In this document: in pieces, positions 34,777 to 44,302 of the stretch
How positions within the stretch are numbered: the stretch's first letter is position 1
Layout of the letters: each line of letters starts with the position of its first letter
NCBI RefSeq assembly: GCF_004751985.1
Contig: NZ_CP038492.1
Span: 806,001 to 870,000, forward strand
Length of the DNA stretch: 64,000 bases
Reading direction: 5' to 3'
Origin: Rhodophyticola sp. CCM32
GTDB lineage: Bacteria > Pseudomonadota > Alphaproteobacteria > Rhodobacterales > Rhodobacteraceae
Translations under genes and position numbers: made by a program
The notes under the pieces: model-generated
The model's database searches: none
The model's input: only the letters and a program-made list of their open reading frames with translations
What the model was told of the DNA's origin: nothing

Positions 34777-36480
34777 TTATGCGACGGCAAGTCCTTCGTT
34801 CGAGAGCCCGTCAAGCTTGGGCATGAGTGATAGCAAATCACGGGTATATTCATGTTCAGGTGCTGCAAACAGCTTTTCCGTTTCTGCGACCTCGACCAGT
34901 TGGCCGCCTTTCAGAACGCCCACGCGATCGCACATCTGACGCACCACCGGCAGGTCATGAGAGATGAACAGCATCGTCAGGTTCAGATGCTCCTGCAAAT
35001 CCTTGAGGATGTTGAGGATCTGCGCCTGAATGGAGACATCCAGCGCGCTTGTCGGCTCATCACAGATCAGGAAGCGGGGTTGGGTTGCAAGGGCCCGGGC
35101 GATTGAAATGCGCTGCCGCTGTCCGCCCGAAAACTCATGCGGATATTTCAGCCCTGCCTCGGCCCCAAGCCCCACCCGGTCCAGCAATTCATCGACCCGC
35201 GATTGCAGCGCCTCACCCTCCAGCAGCCTGTGATGGCGGGCGGGTTCGGCCACGATCTGGTCAACGCGCATACGGGGGTTCAGGCTGGAATACGGGTCCT
35301 GAAAAATCATCTGAATCTGCTTGCGGTAGAATTCAGGCACCCCCCGGCGGCCTGCGGTCACGTTTTTCCCTTCAAACCTGACCGAGCCGCCATCCACCGG
35401 ATACAGCCCCGCGATCATCCGCGCGATGGTCGACTTGCCCGAGCCGCTTTCGCCGACCAGGCCAAAGACCTCCCCCTGTCTGATCTCGAAACTGGTATTG
35501 TCCACGGCTGTGAAAAACTGCCGGCGGGAGCGAAACAAAGCGGGTTTTTGCAGGAAGCGTTTGCTCAGTCCCGAAACCTCAAGCAGGCGCATGCCGCGTT
35601 TTGCATCGGTCGAGGGCCAGTTGCGCGCCAGATCCTCGATATGAAACTCGGTGACCCGCCCGCCATAACTGATCAGGGGGAACCGGTTCAGCTTGACCGT
35701 GGGCCGGGGCACCGCCGCGATCAGGGATTTTGTATACGGATGTTCGGGCTTGCCCAGAACCTGTGCGGTTTCGCCGTTTTCAACCACCTCGCCCTGATAC
35801 ATCACCGTGACCTTGTCGGTGGTATCGGCAATCACGCCCATATCATGGGTGATCAGGATCACGCCAACCTGTCGTTCCCGCGCCAGTTCCTTGATCAGGT
35901 CCAGAATCTGCGCCTGGATCGACACGTCAAGCGCGGTTGTCGGTTCATCGGCAATGATCACATCGGGTTCCGAGCAAAGCGCCAGGGCGATCACCACCCG
36001 CTGCCGCATGCCGCCGGAAAACTGGTGCGGATACTGGTTGACCCGGGTTTCGGGATCAGGAATGCCCACGCGGTTGATCAGCTCAATCGCGCGGGTCTCT
36101 GCGGCGGCATCGTCAAAGCCCAGATGTTGCTGAATGGTTTCGACCAGTTGCTGCTTTACGGTGAATAACGGGTTGAGAGAGGTCAGCGGGTCCTGAAAGA
36201 TCATCGAGATTTTCTTGCCGCGCAGGGCCTGCATCGCAGCCGCATCAAGGCCCGACATCTCCTCGCCTCGGAACCGGATCGTGCCGCTGGTGATATGCCC
36301 GGGCGGGTCCAGAAGCCCCATGACGGCGGCCCCGATGGTGGATTTACCGGCGCCGCTTTCGCCGACCAGCCCGTGAATCTGGCCCGGCTCAACAGTCAGG
36401 TCAGCTTTGCTGACCGCCACAAAGGTCTGCCGCCTTGTGGGGAATTCCACGGTGAGGTTTTCGATTTCCAGCAATGCCAT
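34777..36480 (-). CDS. peptide-type ABC transporter, fused double ATP-binding protein
   Basis: The 567-residue protein contains two complete nucleotide-binding domains of the OppD/OppF type in one chain (GsiA/YejF-like). The first has GESGAGKST and [15 protein letters not shown]; the second has [24 protein letters not shown] and the final targeting block [13 protein letters not shown] 36480 gives [13 protein letters not shown] and overlaps the stop of the permease gene; the longer frame to 36585 is not family-like. It energises import through the two permeases upstream. Confidence 0.94.
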   Translation of the reverse strand: MALLEIENLTVEFPTRRQTFVAVSKADLTVEPGQIHGLVGESGAGKSTIGAAVMGLLDPPGHITSGTIRFRGEEMSGLDAAAMQALRGKKISMIFQDPLTSLNPLFTVKQQLVETIQQHLGFDDAAAETRAIELINRVGIPDPETRVNQYPHQFSGGMRQRVVIALALCSEPDVIIADEPTTALDVSIQAQILDLIKELARERQVGVILITHDMGVIADTTDKVTVMYQGEVVENGETAQVLGKPEHPYTKSLIAAVPRPTVKLNRFPLISYGGRVTEFHIEDLARNWPSTDAKRGMRLLEVSGLSKRFLQKPALFRSRRQFFTAVDNTSFEIRQGEVFGLVGESGSGKSTIARMIAGLYPVDGGSVRFEGKNVTAGRRGVPEFYRKQIQMIFQDPYSSLNPRMRVDQIVAEPARHHRLLEGEALQSRVDELLDRVGLGAEAGLKYPHEFSGGQRQRISIARALATQPRFLICDEPTSALDVSIQAQILNILKDLQEHLNLTMLFISHDLPVVRQMCDRVGVLKGGQLVEVAETEKLFAAPEHEYTRDLLSLMPKLDGLSNEGLAVA

Positions 36481-37439
36481 CAGCGCAGCCTCGGGTTCAG
36501 CGCATCGCGCAGCCAGTCCCCCAGCAGATTGACTGCCAGTGCCAGACCCAGAAGGGTGCAGGCCGGGAAGAACAGAATCCACCATTCACCCGAAAACAGG
36601 AAACCCTGACCGATACGGATCAGCGTGCCAAGCGAGGGTTGCGTGGGCGGCGCGCCCACCCCCAGAAAGCTGAGCGTTGCCTCGGCGATGATCGCCAGCG
36701 CCAGGCTGATCGTGGCGATGACCAGAACCGGTGACAGCACATTGGGCAGGATATGGCGGACCATGATCGCGATGGGCGACCGCCCGATCAGACGCGCCGC
36801 CTGCACATATTCCTTGGACTTTTCCACCAGTGTGGCGCCGCGCACCACCCGCGCGAACTGCACCCAATCCGACAGGCCAATGGCGATGATCAACACCCAG
36901 ATCGCCACCTGATCGCGGTATTCAATCGGCGTGATCCCCTTGGCGACGCCAAAGATCAGCATCGCCACCAGAATGGCCGGAAAGGTCAGTTGAACATCGG
37001 CGATCCGCATGATGATCGTTTCGGCCCAGCCGCCCACATAGCCTGCCAGCAGACCAAGCGAGATGCCCAGGATCATGGCAAACAGCACCGCCGCGAAACC
37101 CACAAACAGTGAAATCCGCAACCCGTAGAGGATGGTCGAAAACACATCCCTTCCCTGATCATCGGTGCCCAGAAAGAATGTGTCGCCGGTAAAGGCATTG
37201 GCCTCCCCCGGCGGGGTGAACCCGTTCATCAGGTTCAGCGTTGCGGGGTTGAACGGGTCATGGGGGGCGATCAGTGGCGCGAAAACCGCGCTCAGCACCA
37301 GCAAAAGCGTCACCGCCAGAGAGATGATCGCAACCGGGGAATGGCGGAAGGAATAGCCCACATCACTGTCCCAGGCGATGGACAGGCGCGATTGCGCGCG
37401 GGGCTTTTCTGTCGGCGAGGTCAGCGGGGCATCGGTCAT
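36480..37439 (-). CDS. peptide ABC transporter permease (DppC/OppC type)
   Basis: The 319-residue membrane protein begins with a cytoplasmic tail (MTDAPLTSPTEKPRAQSRLS), followed by a first membrane segment and an outside loop with GTDDQGRDVFST, which is typical of DppC. The EAA-type loop ARLIGRSPIAIMVRHILPN is near residues 215-235. It overlaps DppB upstream and the ATPase gene downstream, so all three are co-translated. Confidence 0.94.
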   Translation of the reverse strand: MTDAPLTSPTEKPRAQSRLSIAWDSDVGYSFRHSPVAIISLAVTLLLVLSAVFAPLIAPHDPFNPATLNLMNGFTPPGEANAFTGDTFFLGTDDQGRDVFSTILYGLRISLFVGFAAVLFAMILGISLGLLAGYVGGWAETIIMRIADVQLTFPAILVAMLIFGVAKGITPIEYRDQVAIWVLIIAIGLSDWVQFARVVRGATLVEKSKEYVQAARLIGRSPIAIMVRHILPNVLSPVLVIATISLALAIIAEATLSFLGVGAPPTQPSLGTLIRIGQGFLFSGEWWILFFPACTLLGLALAVNLLGDWLRDALNPRLR

Positions 37440-38413
37440 TGGCTTTTCCCCTCGGTTCGCAGACGCGGGTCAATCGCGACATAAAGCAGGTCAACCGCCA
37501 GATTGATGCCCACGAACATCACCGAGATCAGCATCAGATAGGCGGCCATGACCGGGATATCGACAAACTGGATGGCGTTGATGAACAAAAGGCCCACTCC
37601 GGGCCATTGAAACACCGTCTCGGTGATGATTGCGAAAGCGATGATCGAGCCCAGTTGCAGCCCGGTCACGGTGATCACCGGAACAAGCGTGTTTTTCAGC
37701 GCATGGCGAAAGTTGATGGCGCGTTGTTTCAACCCGCGCGCCCGGGCAAAGCGGATGTAATCCTGCCGCAGCACTTCCAGCATTTCCGAGCGGACCAGCC
37801 GCATGATCAGTGTCATCTGATAAAGTCCAAGCGTGATTGAGGGGAGGATAAGGGCCAGCAGCCCTGATCGGGTCAGAAAGCCGGTGGACCAGCCGCCCAA
37901 CCTGACCACCTCGCCGCGCCCGAAACTGGGCAGCCAGCCAAGTTCCACCGAGAAGAGATAGATCAGCAATATCCCGATCAGAAAGGTTGGCAGCGAAACC
38001 CCGATCAGGCTGAGTGTCATGATCGCGTTCGAGGCAAAGCCGTCGCGCCGGATCGCCGTGAACACCCCCAGAGCGATGCCAAGTGTCAGCGCAAAGAAGC
38101 CGGATACGAAGGCCAGTTCCAAAGTGGCGGGCACACGTTCGGCAATGATCTCCGAAACCTGTCGGCCCTGCCGGTATGAAATGCCGAAATTGCCCTGCAC
38201 CGCGCCTTCAAGGAACCGGTAATATTGTACAACAAAGGGCTGATCGAGGCCCAACTGCGTGCGCAGCCGTTCCACATCTTCCATCGTGCGTTCCTGGCCC
38301 AGCATATTGTCAATCGGGTCGCCCACAAATCGGAACATGGCAAAGGCAACCAGCCCCACGATCAAAAGGACCAGAACGGATTGGAGGATACGGCGGATGA
38401 TATAGGTGAACAT
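37436..38413 (-). CDS. peptide ABC transporter permease (DppB/OppB type)
   Basis: The 325-residue membrane protein starts MFTYIIRRILQSVLVLLIVG, the usual DppB N-terminus. It has a large outside loop after the first helix and the EAA-type loop RARGLKQRAINFRHALKN near residue 225. The TGA overlaps the DppC ATG. The binding-protein genes of this transporter are probably the pair at 39660-43039, separated here by unrelated genes. Confidence 0.94.
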   Translation of the reverse strand: MFTYIIRRILQSVLVLLIVGLVAFAMFRFVGDPIDNMLGQERTMEDVERLRTQLGLDQPFVVQYYRFLEGAVQGNFGISYRQGRQVSEIIAERVPATLELAFVSGFFALTLGIALGVFTAIRRDGFASNAIMTLSLIGVSLPTFLIGILLIYLFSVELGWLPSFGRGEVVRLGGWSTGFLTRSGLLALILPSITLGLYQMTLIMRLVRSEMLEVLRQDYIRFARARGLKQRAINFRHALKNTLVPVITVTGLQLGSIIAFAIITETVFQWPGVGLLFINAIQFVDIPVMAAYLMLISVMFVGINLAVDLLYVAIDPRLRTEGKSQ

Positions 38414-38517
38414 CAGAAAGTCTTGGGCTGTGGAGCGGGTCGGGTCAAGGTTTCTGCAGCCCTGATGCGGATGAATTGATCCATCCTTTGGCGGATATGC
38501 CGGTTTGTGCCGCTCTG

Positions 38518-38907
38518 TTAGGCTTTGGGTTGACGGATAGACGCGGCAACTTCGCCCCGGCGGGACAGGCCAAGACGTTTGAGGATGGCATGAACATGAT
38601 CTTTGACTGTGGCGGGGCTGATCCCAAGGGTCCGGGCAATGTCTTTGTTGGACAAACCTTGCGCCAATCCCTGTGCGACGTCGCGTTGGCGGGGTGTCAG
38701 TGCATCAAAGACCGGGCTTTGGGGATGGGCGATGATCACGGGCGCGCCGATCAGTTTTGTGGCGGTCAGGTCGATCTCCACATGGTGCCCGGCATCGGCC
38801 AGCCGTCCCAAAGCCGGGATCGCGTCCCAGGCCATGGCCGAACTGTCCGGCGCGCTCAGCGCTTTCAGCGCCTCGCGCAGATCCTGAGCAGATGATTGAT
38901 CAAACAT
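38518..38907 (-). CDS. short LuxR-family helix-turn-helix regulator
   Basis: The 129-residue protein has a C-terminal LuxR/FixJ-type DNA-binding domain: LTPRQRDVAQGLAQGLSNKD, then IARTLGISPATVKDHVHAIL. The N-terminal 65 residues do not look like a receiver or acyl-homoserine-lactone domain and may only dimerise. It is divergent from the SnoaL-like gene with only 10 bases between the start codons, so each promoter must overlap the other coding region. It may regulate that gene. Confidence 0.85.
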   Translation of the reverse strand: MFDQSSAQDLREALKALSAPDSSAMAWDAIPALGRLADAGHHVEIDLTATKLIGAPVIIAHPQSPVFDALTPRQRDVAQGLAQGLSNKDIARTLGISPATVKDHVHAILKRLGLSRRGEVAASIRQPKA

Positions 38908-38917
38908 GGAGCGGATT

Positions 38918-39286
38918 ATGACTCAGATTCCCATCGAAGTGAGCAATTTCTTTTTGGCGATGCAGGCCGGCCAGCCCGGGGCCAAGGCGTTGGAGGGGCA
39001 TTTCACTGACGACGCGGTCTATGTGGAGCCGTTCACCGGCGAAACCCGCCGCCATGAAGGCCGGGCGGCGATCATGAAGGCCATGGCGCTGGGATGGGAA
39101 ATGCCGATGGTCGAGACCCGGATCGAAGTGCTTGGCGCCAAGCTTGAAGGCGATGTGGTGCAGGTGCAATGGGCCTGCCATTCCCCTTCGATCCCCGGCG
39201 GTCGCGGCAGTGGCACCAATCGGTTCACCCTGCGGGGCGGCAAGATTGCAGAGCTTGTGACCACATTGGATGGCGGCCCTGCATAA
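38918..39286 (+). CDS. SnoaL/NTF2-like fold protein
   Basis: The 122-residue protein has the pattern of a SnoaL-like NTF2-fold domain: VSNFFLAMQAG, HFTDDAVYVEPFTGETRRHEGR, and the strand-rich end with FTLRGGKIAELVTTLD. Such proteins are small isomerases, hydrolases or binding proteins. ATG 38918 (MTQIPIEV) was chosen over 38906 because GGAG lies at a normal distance upstream. The close divergent LuxR-type gene suggests local control. Confidence 0.82.
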   Translation: MTQIPIEVSNFFLAMQAGQPGAKALEGHFTDDAVYVEPFTGETRRHEGRAAIMKAMALGWEMPMVETRIEVLGAKLEGDVVQVQWACHSPSIPGGRGSGTNRFTLRGGKIAELVTTLDGGPA

Positions 39287-39307
39287 CCCGTAACCCGGCA
39301 AACCGCC

Positions 39308-39560
39308 TTATCGCCTATGGGGCAGGGTCCAGTCGATCATCGGCCCGGCGGGCACAATGCCCAGGGGTTTGCGCAGCTCGGACGGAGAGAAATAGCCCTG
39401 TTTGTATATCTCGGGCTTCACCGTCCGGGCCAAATCCCGATGATCCATCGGCGGTGATCCAGCTTCGGATGGTGGCCTTCTGCCGCTCATAGGCCCCGTT
39501 CAGGGCCGTGTCCGGCCCCGGATCCTCGGCATGATAGACTCCGTTTATCATCACGCCCAT
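39308..39560 (-). pseudogene. internally deleted glutathione S-transferase (YqjG/ECM4-like)
   Basis: The 5' part (from 39560) reads MGVMINGVYHAEDPGPDTAL, then RQKATIRSWITADGSSGFGP, the N-terminus of glutathionyl-hydroquinone reductases. In another frame the 3' end reads KQGYFSPSELRKPLGIVPAG, then PMIDWTLPHR and a stop at 39308, which matches the extreme C-terminus of the same family (normally over 300 residues). About 250 residues in between, including the catalytic cysteine region, are missing, and the two parts join near 39420-39440 out of frame. This is a clear deletion remnant. Confidence 0.65.
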
Positions 39561-39659
39561 GGTGCGGCCCCCTCAACCAGACAGGGCGCATCATGTGACG
39601 CGCCCTGCTTTCTTCTTGTTCCAAATACGCCCATCCAAGATACCCGGATGTGCCGCCGT

Positions 39660-41219
39660 TCAGTTCACAGTGACCCAGCGCAGAATGAAGAAATTGTCCG
39701 GGCGCTGCGTCAGGTCGATATCGTCGCCCGTGCCCCAGATCAGGGGCTGCACATACATCGGCACATAGACCATATCATCCTGAATGATCGCGGCGGCTTC
39801 ATCCAGCATCGCCTGGCGGGCGCCGTCGTCGATTTCCGACTGGATCAGGGGCAGCATCTCGTCGATACGCGGGTTGGAATAGCCGCCAAAATTCCAGGTG
39901 CCCAGACGCTCCCCATTGGTATGAACCAGAAAGCGGATCGGATGTTCCGCATCAAACGTGCCCGGTGACCAGCCCAGCAGATACATGTCGAAATGATCGG
40001 CCCGCAATTCCGGCCAGTAATTCGACACCGGCATGGAGTCCAGCTGCGCCTCCAGCCCGATCTGGGCCAGCATCGCAACCACCGCCTGGCACACGGCCTC
40101 GTCATTCAGATAGCGGTCATTGGGGCAGGACAGGCCGAAGGAAAACCCGTCGGGATATCCGGCCTCGGCCAGAAGCGCGCGGGCGGCATCCAGATCAACC
40201 GCAGGCCGGGCCGCATTGGCCTGGGAATAGCCGCGCATCGCCGGGCTGACCAGCTGGCTGGCCGGTTCCGCATTGCCGCGCATGATGGTTTGCAGGATCG
40301 CATCCACATTGACCGCATGACCCACCGCCTGACGCACACGCGGATCCGAGAACGGGTTCGGATCGCCCGCATTGAGACCGCCGTAAAGCACGTCATGATC
40401 ATGGGCGAAGCCCAGCATGATCACCCGCGCCTCGATGCCCTGAACCACTTTCACACCGTCCGTGTCCGACAGGCGCAGGGCATCCTGAATAGGCACCGGG
40501 TCGATCATATCCACATCCCCCGACAAAAGCGCCGCCACGGCAGTGGCGGAATTCTGGATCGGGGTCAGTTCGGCACGGGTGATGTTATGTTCCACCTCGC
40601 CCCACCAGCCGTCAAAAGGCACCAGAACCGTGGTCAGCCCCGGCTGGCGGTCCTCCAGCATGAAGGCGGCGGTGCCGTTCGCGTTGAGCGTGGCATGGTT
40701 TTCCTCATCCCGGGCGGGCAGTTCCGCGCCATTGGCTTCGGCCCAGCCACTGTCCATCATCATCCAGTTGGCGATGCTGTCGGGAAAGATCGGCTGGGGC
40801 GTGGTGGTCATGATATCCACGGTGAAATCATCGACCACGACCACCTCTGAAACCGGCGCGAACCAGCTGGCCACATCCGAGGCTTCCGACGCGGCCCTCT
40901 GATACGAGAACAGCACGTCTTCGGCATCAAATGCGCTGCCATCATGGAAACTCACGCCCTCGCGCAGATGAAATCGCCAGCCTGCGCCATCACCGATCGG
41001 TTCCCACGAGGTGGCCAGGGCCGGCTCGATCGCCATATCGCGGCCGCGCCGCACCAGACCTTCATAGACATTGTTCAGAAAGCCTAGAACCGGCGCGGAA
41101 CTGACTGCATGGGGGTCCATCGTCTGCGGGTCCGTGGTGGTGGCCCAACGGAACGTTTCGGCGGTGGCCGTGCTGCCGAGGCAAAGCGCCAAGGCGGTCA
41201 AAGTAAGTGCGCGTTTCAT
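39660..41219 (-). CDS. peptide-type ABC transporter substrate-binding protein 1 (family 5)
   Basis: The 519-residue protein has a signal peptide (MKRALTLTALALCLGSTATA, cut before ETFRW) and the family 5 solute-binding pattern: DPQTMDPHAV, LREGVSFHDGSAFDAEDVLF and CPNDRYLNDEAVCQAVV. It is paralogous to the next gene upstream (compare CPNDRYVNDEAICQAVV), so the pair arose by tandem duplication. ATG 41219 begins the signal peptide; the frame opens further upstream without support. It probably feeds the DppBC-type transporter at 34777-38413. Confidence 0.93.
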   Translation of the reverse strand: MKRALTLTALALCLGSTATAETFRWATTTDPQTMDPHAVSSAPVLGFLNNVYEGLVRRGRDMAIEPALATSWEPIGDGAGWRFHLREGVSFHDGSAFDAEDVLFSYQRAASEASDVASWFAPVSEVVVVDDFTVDIMTTTPQPIFPDSIANWMMMDSGWAEANGAELPARDEENHATLNANGTAAFMLEDRQPGLTTVLVPFDGWWGEVEHNITRAELTPIQNSATAVAALLSGDVDMIDPVPIQDALRLSDTDGVKVVQGIEARVIMLGFAHDHDVLYGGLNAGDPNPFSDPRVRQAVGHAVNVDAILQTIMRGNAEPASQLVSPAMRGYSQANAARPAVDLDAARALLAEAGYPDGFSFGLSCPNDRYLNDEAVCQAVVAMLAQIGLEAQLDSMPVSNYWPELRADHFDMYLLGWSPGTFDAEHPIRFLVHTNGERLGTWNFGGYSNPRIDEMLPLIQSEIDDGARQAMLDEAAAIIQDDMVYVPMYVQPLIWGTGDDIDLTQRPDNFFILRWVTVN

Positions 41220-41376
41220 AAAATCCGTCCCCTTGTAAGTGCCCCCCGCGTCCGGGGTTGCGAAAGCCTGACGCAGATAGGGGGGGAGTGCAAAGCCACC
41301 CTGATCACAAGCCTGTGAGGTGAGAGGTATGGCGAAGGGTGAAAAGCCCGCCGCCCAAACCAATATCTCTTCATGC

Positions 41377-41440
41377 AAAAGGCGCCACCTTGTCGGCGGC
41401 GCCTTTCAGGGGCTGCACCTTTGCAGGGTGCAGCCTGTTT
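41377..41440 (-). terminator. tandem stem-loops after substrate-binding protein gene 2
   Basis: On the minus strand GGCTGCACCC/GGTGCAGCC forms a first stem-loop, followed by AAAGGCGCC/GGCGCCTTTT (41406-41377), which ends in a short T run. The second is a good intrinsic terminator for the gene ending at 41450. The following paralogous gene then needs its own promoter in 41220-41376. Confidence 0.75.
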
Positions 41441-41449
41441 CTGTCGGGA

Positions 41450-43039
41450 TCAGTTGGTTGCGAAATACTTGAATCTCACGGTGTCATTGGGGTCCACGAC
41501 GGTGATCCAGTGATCACTGACACCCCAGTTGAGAACCTGATTGTGCAGCGGCAGATAGATAAGCTCCGCCTGCGCCATTTCCCACAGGTCGGCGATCATC
41601 GCATTGCGCGCCTCAAGATCAACCTCGGAGGACAGGCTTTCGATCATCGTATCCATCGCGGCATCCGAGAAATTGGTGGCATTCCAGCTGCCGCGTTCCC
41701 CGTCACGGGTGTGGAACAGGAAGTTGAAGATATATTCGCTGTCATAGGTCGGCACACCCCAGCCCAGCATGTAGAAATCGGTCTCGCCATTGGCCAGCAG
41801 CGGGAAGTGCTGGGCGCGGGGCAGGGCCGAAAGGTTAATGGTGATGCCGATCTGGGCAAACATGCCGACCACAGCCTGACAGATCGCTTCGTCATTGACA
41901 TAGCGGTCATTCGGGCAGTCAAGCTGGATGGTGAACCCATCGCCGTAACCGGCCTCCTCCATCAGCGCCTGCGCGGCTTCCACATCCACGGCCGGGTAGG
42001 CATCCAGTTCAGGTGTCCAGCCATTGACCGGCGGCGGAGTGGCGACACCGGTCGGTGCTGACTGGCCCCGCATCACGACCTGCATGATCGCATCGCGGTT
42101 CAGCGTCAGGGTCATCGCCTCACGGACCCGGTGATCGGCCAGCGGATTGGCCCCTTCCACATTGTCATGGGTCAGATCATCGGCTCCGACATTCAGACCG
42201 AAGAAGATCACCCGGTTCTGGGCGGTGGTCGCCAGGCCCAGCCCATCGGCATTTGCCACACGGTCAAGATCCTGCACCGGCACGTCCTGAATGAAATCCA
42301 CCTCGCCGGACAGCAGGGCGGCCACACGGGTTGCGGGGTTCTGGATCGGGGTGAAGATCACCTCGGACGCGGCCAGCGGGAATGCCCCGATGCCCCAATA
42401 AGCGTCAAACGCTGTCAGCACGGTCTGGGCATCCGCCTCGCGGCTGGTCAGCACATAAGGCCCGGTGCCATTGGTGTTGCGGGCGCTGTAGGTGTCTTCG
42501 CCAGCGGCGTAATCCTGCACCTCGACAGCGCCGTTTTCGGTGGCCCAGCCTTCATCCATGACCAGAATGCCGGTCAGGTTGTTGGGCAGCAACGGGTTTG
42601 GCCCGTTGGTGACGATTTCAAGGGTGTAGGGCCCGGCGGCGCGGACTTCGGCCACACTTGAAAGAAGCTCTTTGAAATTCGAGGTTTCCGACATCGCACG
42701 GTTGAACGAGAAAACCACATCTTCGGCATTGAAGGTTTCGCCGCCATGGAAGGTCACGCCCTCGCGCAGATTGAAGACCCAGACATTCGGGTCATCGGCG
42801 GACGGCGCCCAGTCCAAGGCCAGCCCGGGTTCCATGACGCCTTCCATGTTCCGCACGATCAGCGGCTCGTAGATCTGTTGCATCAAGACGCTGGTCGGCC
42901 CTTCATTCTGGGCGTGGGGGTCCAGTGTCAGTGCTTCGGCTGCGCGGGCCCATCGCAGCGTTTCGGCCTCAGCCGAAGAGATTGTGATGGCGGCAGTTGC
43001 CAGCAAAGCGGCAGTTATCGCGGGAATGCGACGTGTCAT
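41450..43039 (-). CDS. peptide-type ABC transporter substrate-binding protein 2 (family 5)
   Basis: The 529-residue protein has a signal peptide (MTRRIPAITAALLATAAITI, cut near AEAE) and the family 5 pattern TLDPHAQNEG, LREGVTFHGGETFNAEDVVF and CPNDRYVNDEAICQAVV. It shares length, motifs and domain order with the downstream paralogue. Upstream (43113-43154) the DNA carries GATCGT/ACGATC and a repeated AACGATC, which could be an operator. Possible ligands are peptides, nickel or opine-like compounds. Confidence 0.93.
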   Translation of the reverse strand: MTRRIPAITAALLATAAITISSAEAETLRWARAAEALTLDPHAQNEGPTSVLMQQIYEPLIVRNMEGVMEPGLALDWAPSADDPNVWVFNLREGVTFHGGETFNAEDVVFSFNRAMSETSNFKELLSSVAEVRAAGPYTLEIVTNGPNPLLPNNLTGILVMDEGWATENGAVEVQDYAAGEDTYSARNTNGTGPYVLTSREADAQTVLTAFDAYWGIGAFPLAASEVIFTPIQNPATRVAALLSGEVDFIQDVPVQDLDRVANADGLGLATTAQNRVIFFGLNVGADDLTHDNVEGANPLADHRVREAMTLTLNRDAIMQVVMRGQSAPTGVATPPPVNGWTPELDAYPAVDVEAAQALMEEAGYGDGFTIQLDCPNDRYVNDEAICQAVVGMFAQIGITINLSALPRAQHFPLLANGETDFYMLGWGVPTYDSEYIFNFLFHTRDGERGSWNATNFSDAAMDTMIESLSSEVDLEARNAMIADLWEMAQAELIYLPLHNQVLNWGVSDHWITVVDPNDTVRFKYFATN

Positions 43040-43316
43040 TTTTTAGCTCCCTGAAGTTTATAAGCGCAATTATGAGTGGGAAATCGCGCTTGGCAAGGTG
43101 CTGTGGCCGCCAGATCGTGGATTTTGCAACGATCTGTTTCAAGTTTGAACGATCATTGGGCGCTATGGGCCGATGTTGCATAATACTCCCGCAAGCCGGT
43201 TGCCGGATGGGTTTTGCCTGTGGGTTGCTGGATGTCAGAGCCATTCAGCCGGAGAGCCGGATGCGACCTGTCGAAACAGATGACCTGACTAACCTTTGAG
43301 GCCAGGGCCTGTATCC

Positions 43317-43520
43317 ATGACCGCACGCTATATGCTGCCTGCCGGGGGTGTTCAAACCGGGCACCAAAACCGGCTGGATACTGGCGGATCAGGCCGACAG
43401 ATGGACAGTGCGAAGGAACGTTTCCTCTGCCGCTGCGGCGCCTCCGCCAACATGCCCTATTGCGATGACAGTCACAAAGCGGCGGGGTTGCCTTCGGCTC
43501 AAACGCGAAAGCCGTTACAC
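43317..43520 (+). pseudogene. CDGSH-type iron-sulfur domain remnant
   Basis: From ATG 43317 the frame holds FLCRCGASANMPYCDDSHKA, which fits the CDGSH [2Fe-2S] motif (C-x-C-x2-S-x3-P-x-C-D-x-S-H), with Asp replacing the usual Gly of CDGSH. The sequence before it does not look like a normal CDGSH protein, and the frame then runs without homology through a decayed repeat (43517-43548) into nth. I read it as a truncated or decaying gene; a small functional CDGSH protein is possible. Confidence 0.4.
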
Positions 43521-43657
43521 TGTCTCAATATAAAGTCGAAACACTATAGGCCCGTCGCTGACATGACGATCAAAACCGTCTGGCATCTCCCACCGGCCCG
43601 CAGGTGGCAGTTGGGGGCTTGCCCAGCCCCGGCTGTCGCGCCATATGGTGGCCCGAC

Positions 43658-44302
43658 ATGGCCAGACAGCTCGATTATCATACGCTTCACGAGATTTTCA
43701 CCCGGTTCCGCGCTGCCGAGGCGGAGCCGAAAGGCGAGCTTCACCATGTAAACGCCTATACGCTGGTTGTGGCGGTCGCGTTGAGCGCGCAGGCCACGGA
43801 TGCAGGTGTGAACAAGGCCACTGCCGAATTGTTCAAACTTGCTGATACGCCGCAGAAGATGCTTGATCTGGGGGAGGATGCGGTGATCGGGCATATCAGG
43901 ACCATCGGGCTTTACCGCAACAAGGCCAAGAACGTCATCAGGCTGAGCCGTATTCTGGTCGAGGAGTATGGCGGTGAGGTGCCGTCAAGCCGTGCGGCGC
44001 TGCAATCCTTGCCGGGGGTGGGGCGCAAGACCGCCAATGTTGTGCTGAACATGTGGTGGGGGTACCCGTCGCAGGCGGTCGACACCCATATCTTCCGGCT
44101 TGGCAACCGCTCGGGCATTGCGCCGGGCAAGGATGTGGATGCGGTTGAACGCGCCATTGAAGACAATATTCCGGTGGAATTCCAGCACCATGCCCATCAC
44201 TGGATGATCCTGCACGGGCGCTATATCTGTGTCGCGCGCAAACCCAAATGCGGGGTATGTATCATCCGCGATCTATGCCAATTCGAGGATAAGACCCTAT
44301 GA
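43658..44302 (+). CDS. nth: endonuclease III (DNA glycosylase/AP lyase)
   Basis: The 214-residue protein matches endonuclease III over its full length. The helix-hairpin-helix with the catalytic lysine is LPGVGRKTANVVLN, the catalytic aspartate is in AVDTHIFR, and the C-terminal [4Fe-4S] motif is C-x6-C-x2-C-x5-C (CVARKPKCGVCIIRDLC). It removes oxidised pyrimidines in base excision repair. ATG 43658 (MARQLDYHTL) was chosen; the upstream frame is not conserved. The stop overlaps the adenosine kinase start. Confidence 0.96.
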   Translation: MARQLDYHTLHEIFTRFRAAEAEPKGELHHVNAYTLVVAVALSAQATDAGVNKATAELFKLADTPQKMLDLGEDAVIGHIRTIGLYRNKAKNVIRLSRILVEEYGGEVPSSRAALQSLPGVGRKTANVVLNMWWGYPSQAVDTHIFRLGNRSGIAPGKDVDAVERAIEDNIPVEFQHHAHHWMILHGRYICVARKPKCGVCIIRDLCQFEDKTL

